From contig JAFGCJ010000004.1 in assembly GCA_016932785.1 (NCBI GenBank), forward strand, positions 1 through 64,000: a stretch of 64,000 nucleotides of DNA. The letters are read 5' to 3'. Positions 1-9,099 of the stretch are shown piece after piece. The notes under the pieces are model-generated. The model searched no databases, was not told the origin of the DNA, and worked only from the letters and a program-made list of their open reading frames with translations. The position numbers and the translations under genes were made by a program. Positions within the stretch are counted from its first letter, which is position 1. Each line of letters opens with the position of its first letter. Source of the stretch: Candidatus Dojkabacteria bacterium (GTDB lineage Bacteria > Patescibacteria > Dojkabacteria > SC72 > JAFGCJ01).

Positions 1-1
1 T

Positions 2-3000
2 GCTGGAACCATAAACGCTAATGAGTTAATGGTAGATGAAAATCTGTATGTTGGAAATAATCTTTATGCACAGAATGGGCTCAATGTGGGTCCAGGAGGT
101 CTTCATGTTGATTCTGGTGAGGTTGGATTTGATGCTGACTCTGGAGATACGGCTTTTCGTTTTGGACAGAGTGGAACAGGGGATATTCTTAATGTATTTG
201 ATGGCAGTACAGAGGTTCTTACAATATTAGATGGTGGAAATGTTGGTATCGGGACTACTAGTCCAGCCTATGAGCTTCAGGTAAACGGCGATGTAGTGTC
301 CGAAACAGATTCGACAGATGCTCTGGGAGATAGCTCTATATACTGGGCAAACTCATACATAGATAGGATGTATGTGAACTCGACAGCATATATAGATGGT
401 TCTACGGCAGGCGATCTTACGATAACGGGAGATCTAGTACCAAGTGCTACGAACACGTACGATCTTGGTTCAAGCAGTAATTACTGGAATGCTCTATATC
501 TAAATGGTTCCACCATATATTTCGATGATACTGTAGATGCTGAGCTTGGGTATGACAGTACCAATGATAGATTTACAATGAGCAATACCCTAGGTCTGCT
601 TGAGAGTAGTGGTTCTACCTATTACGGTCTGTTGTCTGTAGGGGATCTTAGTGATAATAGGACATATACTTTTCCGGATACTGGCGGAGAGGTAACGTTG
701 CTCGGTCAGACAATTGAAGTCGGGGAGCTTGCCACCTCGAGTTTGTCAGTTAACTCAGGTTCGGGACTTACCGGGGGTGGGAGTGTGTCACTTGGTGGAA
801 GTACAACAATTTCTCATGATGATACTTCTTCACAATCGTCATCTGATAATAGTGGCAGGACATATATACAGGATATAACTTTGGATGGGTTTGGACATAT
901 AACGGGATTGGTTACGGCTACAGAGACGGTGACAGATACGAATACTCAGTGTGATGATATAGCGTGTACTTTGAGTGATGAGACAATAACGAGTGGTAGT
1001 ACCATAGCGTTGAATACTTCAAGTAGTACTGGAGAAGGGGCATTGAGATGGGATGCGACTAACGACAGACTGGTTGTCGGTACAGGAAGTAGTACGGCGA
1101 CGTTTTATAGTGGGGCCCATACGGCTGATACTAACTATTATGTGACCGGAGTGTCGTTCAATACTTCGGATGGCGTCTTAACACTGACAAGAAATGGAGG
1201 TCTGGGTAATCTTACTGCTGACCTGGACGGAAGATACGCATTGTCTGCTGGGGATTCGATGGCAAATGATATTCTTTTGACACAAGAGGTCAGGAATAAC
1301 TCCTTAGAGGCGATGAAAGGAAGTTTTGGTCTTGAGTCGGGCGATTTTGTAGAGAAAGTCTCTGCTACTCAGTTTAATACTGGATCATCGTCTGATATAA
1401 GTTCTACGACGCTAGAAAACGGTAATGTGTTTGTAGCATATCGAGATGCGGGAAATTCTCATTATGGTACCTTTGTAATCTATGATTCTTCGGGGGCTCA
1501 GGTAAGGGGAGAAACTGTATTTGCCAGTGCAGCGTCGACATATGTTAATGCAACAACATTGACGAATGGTAATGTCGTTATTGTATATCGAGATGAAGGA
1601 AACTCTTATTATGGATCCTTTGTAATATACGACTCGGCAGGTAACTTAGTAAAGTCGGAAACGGTATTTGCTAGTACAAACACGACATATCCTCAGGTGG
1701 TGGCAATGACAAACGGTAACTTTTTTATCGCTTACAGAGACGTGGGAAGCTCCAATAGCGGTATGTTTGTTATATATGATTCTGCAGGAGACGTTGTAAG
1801 ATCGGCTACATCTTTTAATACTGCGACTTTGTATCTCTCTGCGACTTCGTTAACAAATGGCAATATTCTTATTTCATATTGTGATGTAGGGAACTCTTAT
1901 TATGGAACTTTTGCTATATATGACTCAGCCGGTGAGCTGGTCAAATCAGAGACTGTTTATAATAGTGGTACTACATACTATATTGATGCTGTTACTTTAA
2001 ATAACGGCAATGTAGTAATGACATATAGTGATGCGAGTAACTCTAATCGTGGATCATTTGTAATATATGACTTGTCTGGAAATCTTATTACTTCTGAGAC
2101 TGTCTATAATACTGGTAATACGGTAAATATCAGTGCCACGCCACTAGCTGATGGTAATGTACTTGTTGGTTATACAGATGAAGGAAATCTTGGGCGGACA
2201 ACATTTGTAATTTATGATTCCACAGGGAATCAGGTTAAGTCGGAAACCGTTGCTGACTCCGGGTATTCACTTTCTACATCTGTGACAACGTTAACTAGTG
2301 GAGATGTTGTTTTGGCGTATGCCAATTCAACAGGATACCTTGAAATCTGGGGAAGTGAAGGAGCTACGTTTTCTGGGGATATTAACTTCACAGGAAAGTT
2401 GCTGGAGGATGGAGTTGAGGTATTTTCTGGTGTAATAGCTGCATTTAATGGCAGTTGTCCTACAGGTTGGACTGAGTATACTGCTGCACGGGGCCGGGTT
2501 GTGGTGGGAACACCTTCGGGTGGTACAAATGGTGGTACATTGGGTACTGCTTTGACGAATCTTCAAGTTCCTACTCATACTCACACTGGAACAACAAATA
2601 ATGAGTCTTTTTATGATGCGGGTAGCTGGAGTGCAAGTAATAGGGTTGGTGAGGGAGCACAAAGGCATACTCATTCCTTTACAACAAATGCTAATACTAC
2701 GACCCCGATACCTTATATCCAGTTGACTTATTGTCAGAAGTCAGCGGGATCGGATCTTGCTGAGTGGCTTCCAACAGATCAGGACATTTCCTCAGCAACA
2801 ATTGTTTCTGTTGACCCGGATAGTACAGAAAAAGCCGTTGTGACAACAAAGGAATATGATAACTCAGTAATTGGAGTAGTGGCTTCCAGTCCGGGATGGT
2901 TAATTGGAGTGGAGGAGGAAGGAGCAATACAGCTTGCACTTGCAGGGAGAGTCCCTGTGAGAGTCTCTCTAAAGAATGGTGATATAGAGAACGGTGACCC

Positions 3001-3817
3001 TATTACTACTTCGACAATTCCTGGTGTAGGAATGAAGGCTTCGAGACCTGGAACAGTTATTGGTAAAGCTATGGAGAGCCTAGATTCTACCAACGCTACA
3101 GATGTGTGTGTGGATCCCGATACTGGCATTAGCGAGAGCTGTGGTGAAATGGTGGTCTTTATTAATCTTAGTTGGTATGAACCTGAGGAGTATCTTGCGG
3201 ATCTTGACAGCATGCTTGCGGATTATAAGGATGGTGCCCTTGATGGGCTATCTGGTGGAATATCAGTTGATGGATGGACCTTCGATGGGAGTACAATCTC
3301 TACATTAAGTGATGTGACTGCCAGTATGATCACTGCAACACAGGGGGTATATAGTGTATTGAAGACTCAGAGTTTGGAAGTTGGAGATCATATGTTCTTT
3401 GTTGATAGTGAGGGCAATATCGATGTCGCAGGGGATATCTTATTGGCGGGAGTGCTGAAGGGCTGGAATGGCGATGTAACAATTCAACTGGATGATAGTG
3501 AAGGCAACTCCCGTTTTGCAATAAAGAATTCAGATGATCAGGAGGTTTTTGGTGTGGATTCAAGAGGTGGGATAACTCTGAACGACGAAGTTGAGGATGC
3601 TTCTGTAGGAACATCGACTATAGTTGAGGGTGAGACAGAAATTAGAGTTAATACTCTTGCCATGGTAGAAGGATCTAGAGTGTTCATTACACCGGTTTCG
3701 GTTGGGGATGATATTCCTGTGCTTGGAGTTAAAGAGACAGGTGAAGGGTATTTTATTGTGAAGATGGATAAAGCCAGAGACGAAGATATAAAATTCGACT
3801 GGTGGATTATTAAATAG
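2..3817 (+). CDS. Giant surface protein, 5' partial, with propeller repeats and phage tail collar domain
   Basis: The reading frame is open to the left edge of the window, so the N-terminus is missing; at least 1271 residues are visible. The first part has phage-fibre-like repeats of the type TYDLGSSSNYWNALYLNGS. From about 1400 to 2350 there are seven repeats of about 49 residues (pattern NGNVxxxYxDxGNSxxGxFVIYDSxG), a count and length that suit a seven-bladed beta-propeller. At about 2425-2720 lies a phage tail collar-like domain (start FNGSCPTGWTEY, a THTHTG loop, end PYIQLTYCQKS). The C-terminal part (DLAEWLP, GVVASSPGW, LAGRVPVRVS) resembles the C-terminal domains of tail-fibre-like proteins. 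It is probably an extracellular adhesin or fibre; the receptor is unknown. No membrane anchor is visible in the part seen. A strong hairpin terminator follows the stop codon. Confidence 0.8.
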   Translation, partial: AGTINANELMVDENLYVGNNLYAQNGLNVGPGGLHVDSGEVGFDADSGDTAFRFGQSGTGDILNVFDGSTEVLTILDGGNVGIGTTSPAYELQVNGDVVSETDSTDALGDSSIYWANSYIDRMYVNSTAYIDGSTAGDLTITGDLVPSATNTYDLGSSSNYWNALYLNGSTIYFDDTVDAELGYDSTNDRFTMSNTLGLLESSGSTYYGLLSVGDLSDNRTYTFPDTGGEVTLLGQTIEVGELATSSLSVNSGSGLTGGGSVSLGGSTTISHDDTSSQSSSDNSGRTYIQDITLDGFGHITGLVTATETVTDTNTQCDDIACTLSDETITSGSTIALNTSSSTGEGALRWDATNDRLVVGTGSSTATFYSGAHTADTNYYVTGVSFNTSDGVLTLTRNGGLGNLTADLDGRYALSAGDSMANDILLTQEVRNNSLEAMKGSFGLESGDFVEKVSATQFNTGSSSDISSTTLENGNVFVAYRDAGNSHYGTFVIYDSSGAQVRGETVFASAASTYVNATTLTNGNVVIVYRDEGNSYYGSFVIYDSAGNLVKSETVFASTNTTYPQVVAMTNGNFFIAYRDVGSSNSGMFVIYDSAGDVVRSATSFNTATLYLSATSLTNGNILISYCDVGNSYYGTFAIYDSAGELVKSETVYNSGTTYYIDAVTLNNGNVVMTYSDASNSNRGSFVIYDLSGNLITSETVYNTGNTVNISATPLADGNVLVGYTDEGNLGRTTFVIYDSTGNQVKSETVADSGYSLSTSVTTLTSGDVVLAYANSTGYLEIWGSEGATFSGDINFTGKLLEDGVEVFSGVIAAFNGSCPTGWTEYTAARGRVVVGTPSGGTNGGTLGTALTNLQVPTHTHTGTTNNESFYDAGSWSASNRVGEGAQRHTHSFTTNANTTTPIPYIQLTYCQKSAGSDLAEWLPTDQDISSATIVSVDPDSTEKAVVTTKEYDNSVIGVVASSPGWLIGVEEEGAIQLALAGRVPVRVSLKNGDIENGDPITTSTIPGVGMKASRPGTVIGKAMESLDSTNATDVCVDPDTGISESCGEMVVFINLSWYEPEEYLADLDSMLADYKDGALDGLSGGISVDGWTFDGSTISTLSDVTASMITATQGVYSVLKTQSLEVGDHMFFVDSEGNIDVAGDILLAGVLKGWNGDVTIQLDDSEGNSRFAIKNSDDQEVFGVDSRGGITLNDEVEDASVGTSTIVEGETEIRVNTLAMVEGSRVFITPVSVGDDIPVLGVKETGEGYFIVKMDKARDEDIKFDWWIIK

Positions 3818-3841
3818 ACAATCGTAATAGATTGTGGGCAA

Positions 3842-3872
3842 GCGGGGAAAGGGGGTGAGAGCCCCCTTCCGC
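3842..3872. terminator. GC-rich hairpin terminator between convergent genes
   Basis: A GCGG...CCGC outer stem and a GGGGG/CCCCC inner stem close on the loop TGAGAG, followed on the plus strand by GCATTTTTA. It sits 25 bases after the surface-protein stop and before the convergent ATP-grasp operon, so it may end transcription from both sides. Confidence 0.75.
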
Positions 3873-3917
3873 ATTTTTAGGTGAACGTATTGAATTCGGT
3901 AGAGTGGTTTATGCTAA

Positions 3918-4871
3918 CTATTTTTCCAGCATATTGTCGATTATTGACTCGGCAACGTCAACCTCAGCTCCTTCGATCTTGGTTTCGAATGATTTAAAAC
4001 CCGGTTCCATATTGATTTCCAGAACATAAGGTTTTCCATTGACATATATAATGTCAATAGCACAGTAGTCTGCCTTAATTAGACTGGCGACTTTTTCCGA
4101 TAGTTCTAGAAAGTCTTTTTCTGGTTTTTCATATAAGGAATATTCGCCATGGCTTACAGTTAGGAACCCCTTTTGGGCTATTCTTTTCCAGCCACTTAGG
4201 AATTTGCCTCCCAGCATGATGGCGCGGTAGTCTTCACCAATATCGACATACTTCTGTATGAAGTACATGGAATCTTTTCCGAGAAATTTCTTCTCAGGTT
4301 TGTCTCTGCGCTCGATTTCGTCTTTTAGCTCATCAATGTTGTTGATTAAATATACATTTTTCTTAAGTTTTTCCTCTCCGTCAATCATTTCGGTTCTGTA
4401 TGCCCCTTCGGTGTGCTTGTAAATTAGCGGAAAACCTATTCTTTCCAGGGCTTCTTTTTTCTCGTGATACCTACCGTCGACGCAGTAGTAGCTGTCAACG
4501 TAAGGTATTTTTTTAATTCCCAGTGTTACCATCTGGTGTATCTTATTGTAGTGAGGCATCATTTTGATGAATTCTGAGTTTTGTACTCGAATGTCATGTT
4601 TTTCAGCAAAAAGGACGGTGTAGTATTTCAGTTGATATTCGTAGTGGGATCTATGTCCTCTGAATATGATATGGGTGTACTCGGTTATGGGTTTCTCTTT
4701 GGCTAGAATGTTGAAATTTCCATTGTTTGTGCTGGGGCTAAGCTCGTCGAAGTGGCAAAAGTCGTGTTCTATTTTCTTTTTGTCCAATGCCTCCTGTAGT
4801 CGTTGTACCGCGTAGTGCGGAGTAGAGAGATTTCCGACGCGTTTTCTTTTATCAACAATTAGGAATTTCAT
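3918..4871 (-). CDS. RimK-like ATP-grasp ligase (last gene of ATP-grasp operon)
   Basis: A 317-residue protein with an N-terminal Rossmann-like preATP-grasp part (residues 1-110) and an ATP-grasp core. Visible marks are the nucleotide-binding lysine in FPLIYKHTEGAYRTEM, the hinge FIQKYVDIGEDYRAIMLGGK and the metal-binding C-terminal motif AIDIIYVNGKPYVLEINMEP (Asp and Glu-x-Asn). These are the features of carboxylate-amine ligases that join an amino acid or amine through an acyl-phosphate. It is the most RimK/GshB-like of the four ligases in the operon and starts 18 bases after the stop of the upstream ligase gene. The substrate cannot be read from sequence. It is likely cytoplasmic. Confidence 0.8.
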   Translation of the reverse strand: MKFLIVDKRKRVGNLSTPHYAVQRLQEALDKKKIEHDFCHFDELSPSTNNGNFNILAKEKPITEYTHIIFRGHRSHYEYQLKYYTVLFAEKHDIRVQNSEFIKMMPHYNKIHQMVTLGIKKIPYVDSYYCVDGRYHEKKEALERIGFPLIYKHTEGAYRTEMIDGEEKLKKNVYLINNIDELKDEIERRDKPEKKFLGKDSMYFIQKYVDIGEDYRAIMLGGKFLSGWKRIAQKGFLTVSHGEYSLYEKPEKDFLELSEKVASLIKADYCAIDIIYVNGKPYVLEINMEPGFKSFETKIEGAEVDVAESIIDNMLEK

Positions 4872-4889
4872 ATAAAATTGGTTAAGAAA

Positions 4890-6563
4890 TTATAATATAA
4901 CAACTTTTCGTATTTTCTTTTCGGCTGAATATTTATCGGTGGTGTTTTTGATTTGTTCGGATTCTTCTTTCGTGACAATTAGCACATCTATATTATTGAA
5001 TCCGAATCCATTGTCTTCGATCTCCTGAACAGAGTTGTAGTGGAGAACGATAGTATCCAATGACCGATTTTTCTTGAGTGACAATACGGCGCTTTCAATC
5101 GAAATACCGCAGTTAATTTCATATCCGTTAATGAAGATTGTTTTCTCGTACATGAGACCTATTTTTTCTTGATTGTCGAATAATTCCTGAGTTTTTTCCT
5201 CGAGAGTCTTTCTGTCAATCTTTCCTACTGCTACAACTCTATTTGTGTGTATCGTAGGGTCCATTGCTCCCGCAAGGATCTTCTCTCCAATGTCAGGATA
5301 CTGTTTCCCAATAATAGGAAAGGCATTAAGGTAGATTTCCGGCATAGTATTCATCTCCAGTATGCTTCCGTTATCAAGTGTCAGAGGTTTTGATATGTCT
5401 TTTACCAATAGATCAACACCTAGGACGTTGGCGTGAATAGATTTTGCTATTGATTCGCAAATTAGTTTTGATTGGGGATTCATCTTGTCTGTCACGTCAG
5501 CGGTTATTCCTCCCTGGCTCATACTTGCGACCTTTCTTACATATACTATTTCATCTTTTTCTGGGACATCATCCAGCTCATGTCCGTTTTTCCTTACTAT
5601 GTCTATGAGATCATCGTCGATGACTATATACTTCATTACATGGGTAGGAAGTGAGATATTTCTTCTGGGGTCCTTATTCTCGATTTCGATTAGTTCTTGT
5701 ATTGTGTGTTTTCCATCTCCGGTTACTCGGGCAGGAATTCTGTGGGTGGCAATTTCGACTTTTCCGTTTACCACCAAGACTCTGTAGTCCTGACCCTCTA
5801 CTTTTCTTTGAATAAGTATCTTTTTCTGCCATCCCGATTTAGGAAATTCCATGTTCGCGTAGTATTCTTGTATCTTATCCCAGGCTTCCTCCATCTCTTT
5901 GACTGTATCCAGGCCTACGTATACACCATGGCCTGCTGTAAGTCCTACGGGTTTTATTACAAGAGGAAATCCAACTGTCTCGCAGGCTTCTGGAATTTCT
6001 TCGCGAGATTCAACTTGTGTCCAGGGTGCAATTGGCAGATCCATACCCTCTATGAACTGGTTGCTTCGAATTTTGTCTCTTTGCGTTTTTATGGAGAAAG
6101 ATGAATCACCCGTAGTTGAGGCTGAAACGCATTGTGCGGCCTCTTTTCCGATCCCAATGATATAGTGACGATTCAATCTATTCTTTGGCAGAATACCCTT
6201 GTTTAGAAAGGCCTGTATGGTCTCGTAACCCATTTTGTGAGCTGCCTGGAGTATTGGAATAGTGGACATCGAATAGATCTGAGCGGATGCAACTTCGAGC
6301 ATTTGTTCTTTGGCTTTGTCTATATCTATAGTCCCCATGGAGTATTCCTCTACTGGTTGTAGAAATGTCTGATTTTTCCAAAGACTTGGTAGGTTTGTTT
6401 TTACTTTAAGGGTTTTTCCGTCTAGAATTTCGTAGTCTTTCATGAAAATGGGGTGCATTTCCTTAAAGAAATCAATGAGATCCGGTTTTACGGATTTCAT
6501 TTCCGCAACTACAGTAGTTTGACTGTTTTGGAGGTTTAATCCTTGTAATACCTTGATTTTCAT
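4890..6563 (-). CDS. Cyanophycin-synthetase-like ATP-grasp ligase with decayed Mur-ligase domain
   Basis: A 557-residue protein laid out like cyanophycin synthetase CphA. Residues 1-160 resemble its N-terminal domain (MKIKVLQGLN). Residues 160-435 are the ATP-grasp domain, with GFPLVIKPVGLTAGHGVYVG, the CphA-type TGDGKHTIQELIEIENKDPR, and the metal site GVDLLVKD...ILEMNTMPE. Residues 441-535 align by eye with the start of the CphA Mur-ligase domain (VVAVG..., then IFINGYEI, then NGFGFNNIDVLIVT), but the GTNGKTTT P-loop has become GKIDRKTLEEKT and the rest of the domain is missing. In CphA the ATP-grasp domain adds Asp and the Mur domain adds Arg; here only the ATP-grasp half should be active. 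It lies 12 bases after the preceding ligase gene in one operon. The product is unknown. Confidence 0.8.
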   Translation of the reverse strand: MKIKVLQGLNLQNSQTTVVAEMKSVKPDLIDFFKEMHPIFMKDYEILDGKTLKVKTNLPSLWKNQTFLQPVEEYSMGTIDIDKAKEQMLEVASAQIYSMSTIPILQAAHKMGYETIQAFLNKGILPKNRLNRHYIIGIGKEAAQCVSASTTGDSSFSIKTQRDKIRSNQFIEGMDLPIAPWTQVESREEIPEACETVGFPLVIKPVGLTAGHGVYVGLDTVKEMEEAWDKIQEYYANMEFPKSGWQKKILIQRKVEGQDYRVLVVNGKVEIATHRIPARVTGDGKHTIQELIEIENKDPRRNISLPTHVMKYIVIDDDLIDIVRKNGHELDDVPEKDEIVYVRKVASMSQGGITADVTDKMNPQSKLICESIAKSIHANVLGVDLLVKDISKPLTLDNGSILEMNTMPEIYLNAFPIIGKQYPDIGEKILAGAMDPTIHTNRVVAVGKIDRKTLEEKTQELFDNQEKIGLMYEKTIFINGYEINCGISIESAVLSLKKNRSLDTIVLHYNSVQEIEDNGFGFNNIDVLIVTKEESEQIKNTTDKYSAEKKIRKVVIL

Positions 6564-6575
6564 ATGGTTAGGAGT

Positions 6576-7571
6576 TTACAGGTTATCTAAAATATATTGT
6601 TGTATAGGAATTGCAACTTCTGAGGGTTCTCCTTCGGTGGGTAGGTAATGAATTCTGAGCCCTGGATCATGGTTGATCTCGTTAAGAGCATGCTTCTTGG
6701 ATGGATCAGTGATGTCTGGAGTAATTAGATCTACTCCTGCAAGTTTAAGATTTAGAACCTTGCTCGCTTTTATCGCGAGATTCTTGTAGTCCTCATGAAC
6801 TTCAGCAAGGCACTCATGAGTTGTCCCTCCTGTACTAAGGTTTGCGTTGAATCTTATTCTTACCTTTTGTTCTTTGGAGAGTATGTCCTCAAGTGAAAAT
6901 CCCTGGTCTGCGAGTGCTTTTTCTGTTTCCACGTCGATTGGGGTAGGGCTCAGGCCCTGTGCCTTTCTGGCGGAATTATTTTCATCAATTAGCACTCGAA
7001 TACTTGATTTGCCATCACCTTCTACTAATGGTGGCATTCTACGGGAAGCGGCGATAACTTGATCTCCAAGAACGAGTAGTCTGTAGTTTTCTCCCTTTAT
7101 GAATTCTTCGACTAGAACTTTATTTTCTGACTTTCCTTTATATTTGTCGTAGGCGTATTTGAATGCGTTTTCGGTCTCTTTTGGGGTATCTGGCAAAATT
7201 GTTACACCACTGCCGCCGAATCCTTTAACTGGTTTCACTACGATATTCTGTATGCCTTCCTTTTCCATGAATGTATTAATATCTTCGATACTTCCGACGT
7301 TTTGCTGTTTGGGTACAGGAATACCATTATCCCCAAGGAATTTGTTACAGGTATTTTTGTATGATGCTAGTGTCATGGCTACGCTGTCATTGATAGGCGT
7401 GAGGGACTTGTGGATTCTCCAGCTTTTATTTCCTTTCGAGAACTCTATTAAAAGAGCTCTAATGAGCATCCTATAGGAGATTCCTAGTTCCTGGGCTGCA
7501 AGAAGATAGAAGGCCATCTGATAGTTCTTGGTGATTTCTACAGCCTCATCAAGGTTAAGTTTTTCTGACAT
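6576..7571 (-). CDS. Stand-alone CphA-type ATP-grasp ligase
   Basis: A 331-residue protein that corresponds to the ATP-grasp domain of cyanophycin synthetase without the N-terminal and Mur domains. It shows VVKPVKGFGGSGVTI (ATP-binding lysine and glycine loop), VEGDGKSSIRVLIDENN, the CphA/GshF-type NANLSTGGTTHE at residues 242-253, the metal-site Asp in LAGVDLITPDI, and EINHDPGLRIHYLP at residues 298-311. The last motif matches the family form (N-x-x-P-G-x-R-x-H) well, so the enzyme should be active. The first 75 residues are a helical extension. It starts 10 bases after the stop of the upstream ligase/retropepsin gene. It probably ligates an amino acid to a peptide or amino acid acceptor; which one is not known. 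Confidence 0.82.
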   Translation of the reverse strand: MSEKLNLDEAVEITKNYQMAFYLLAAQELGISYRMLIRALLIEFSKGNKSWRIHKSLTPINDSVAMTLASYKNTCNKFLGDNGIPVPKQQNVGSIEDINTFMEKEGIQNIVVKPVKGFGGSGVTILPDTPKETENAFKYAYDKYKGKSENKVLVEEFIKGENYRLLVLGDQVIAASRRMPPLVEGDGKSSIRVLIDENNSARKAQGLSPTPIDVETEKALADQGFSLEDILSKEQKVRIRFNANLSTGGTTHECLAEVHEDYKNLAIKASKVLNLKLAGVDLITPDITDPSKKHALNEINHDPGLRIHYLPTEGEPSEVAIPIQQYILDNL

Positions 7572-7581
7572 TGGTGTTTAT

Positions 7582-9099
7582 TTAATGAAGTAAGAACGTT
7601 TTGCTTGCGTCGACCAAGAAAAGTTTCAAGTCGCGTCTTCCCATTGTAACAGGATAGGGGACTTCTTTCATGATGCTGACGATCATTGTTGGTGTTAGTG
7701 ATACACTGGCAAGTTCCATAGGGATCTCAATGGTAGGTCTTATTCGCACCGCTTCTTCATCGGTTGTAATTCTATATTCTAGAATTCTTTTGAAGGGCTC
7801 GAGTTTTGTGCTATTTTCCTCTTTGTATTTCAACGCTTCAGATCGAGACTCGAATTTGTCTGGTATCTCAAGACTTGCAAAGTGATCAAGCTCCTCTTTG
7901 AAGCCTAGCTTTCCTGCTGTTTTCTCTGCGATTCTTGAAATAACGCTTCCAGTGTTGATAAGAACTTTTGCTCTAATATTTTCATCTTTAGGTTTCTTCC
8001 TTCTTTTCCTTTTGCTTTTAGGTATTATTTTATCTGTTTCCTGAGCTGGGGCTTGATAGAATAGAGTGGCTTTTTCAACTAGCCCTATTATCTGTCTTCC
8101 AGAGACTGCTTTAACTTCATCCTCGACCTCACCACCGAAGAGATTTTGGGCAACCCGTATTCCATGGTTCGCATCGTTTATCTTCAATCCTTTAACTCTT
8201 TCAAGTCGGTCTTTCATTCCTGAAAGATTTGCAGTTTGGATGGCGATTCCAGGGCGTGCATTCAGCTCGAAAACAACAGGCCCTTTATCTCGATCAAGTG
8301 CTATGTCGGCCCCGAAGAAGCCAAGACCTGTTGCCAGCTGGCATTTAATAGCTATTTTCAGAATGTTCTTCCAATCAGGTATTTGAATACCGCTGAGTGG
8401 TAGCTGTTTCTCATCGGGAGTGGTTTCAATTATTCTATATATATCTGAAAACATAGATGCGCCTTGTCTGATTATTGCAGTAGTAGTAATTCCGGTGGCG
8501 ATGTCTATTCCGACACCGATTCCGCCGGCGTGAAGATTGGCCACACCACCGGACTGCCTGGTGGGAAGACGAAGCTCGGCCATTATAGGCACTTTGTTGA
8601 AAACGATGATTCTTATATCTGGTATACCTTTGTAGGAATAGGGTTTAAGCAGAGGATGATTAATGATTCTCTCTTCAATTAGTGCAATATCGTGACGGTT
8701 TCCCATTGAAAACTGACCGTCTAGAATATTGCTGATATGGTTCTTGATCTGGTTCGAGCTCATTGTTGAACCGTCTGGACGAATCCAGTCAAGGCTGTTG
8801 GTTTTCTTTCCAACAAAAACGAGAATGCCGCTTCCTCCTGTGCCGATGTTTGGCTTAAGCGCAAAGCTTTTAGGTAGTTTGTCCCAATTTAGAGCTTCGA
8901 GTTGCTTTTTGTTTCTGATAACTTTGTATATCTCAGCTGTTGGTATACCGTTTCTGGATAGTATCTTTTTACATAATAACTTGTCGTCGGCGATTTCTTT
9001 TGCACGACTTCTATTATAGGGGCGCATATAAATAGCGTTTCTCTTGTTTAGGCCAAGTATTTGTCCGGCGCTCTTTAGTCTTTTAGTCAGTTCTTTCAT
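7582..9099 (-). CDS. Alpha-L-glutamate-ligase-like ATP-grasp fused to retropepsin-like domain
   Basis: Residues 1-310 match the RimK-related alpha-L-glutamate ligase-like family (TIGR02291 type): GLNKRNAIYMRPYN at the start, FALKPNIGTGGSGILVF, HISNILDGQFSMGNRHDIAL, GIPDIRIIVF, LRLPTRQSGGVANLHAGGIG, GFFGADIALD and ELNARPGIAIQTAN. A basic linker (KSKRKRRKKPKDE) leads to residues 375-505, a retropepsin-like domain of the family called RimK-associated ATP-dependent zinc protease, with IRAKVLINTGS and the closing YPVTMGRRDLKLFLVDASK. The family's catalytic D-T-G reads N-T-G here (Asn382, codon AAC), so proteolysis may be lost. In other bacteria these two domains are usually separate neighbouring genes. 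The start overlaps the end of the upstream membrane-protein gene by 17 bases. Confidence 0.85.
   Translation of the reverse strand: MKELTKRLKSAGQILGLNKRNAIYMRPYNRSRAKEIADDKLLCKKILSRNGIPTAEIYKVIRNKKQLEALNWDKLPKSFALKPNIGTGGSGILVFVGKKTNSLDWIRPDGSTMSSNQIKNHISNILDGQFSMGNRHDIALIEERIINHPLLKPYSYKGIPDIRIIVFNKVPIMAELRLPTRQSGGVANLHAGGIGVGIDIATGITTTAIIRQGASMFSDIYRIIETTPDEKQLPLSGIQIPDWKNILKIAIKCQLATGLGFFGADIALDRDKGPVVFELNARPGIAIQTANLSGMKDRLERVKGLKINDANHGIRVAQNLFGGEVEDEVKAVSGRQIIGLVEKATLFYQAPAQETDKIIPKSKRKRRKKPKDENIRAKVLINTGSVISRIAEKTAGKLGFKEELDHFASLEIPDKFESRSEALKYKEENSTKLEPFKRILEYRITTDEEAVRIRPTIEIPMELASVSLTPTMIVSIMKEVPYPVTMGRRDLKLFLVDASKTFLLH

Noticed and set aside
2327..3213. Minus-strand frames of 80-144 codons under the giant surface protein
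   Set aside because: They are shadows of the plus-strand gene, with low-complexity Leu/Ser/Pro-rich translations.
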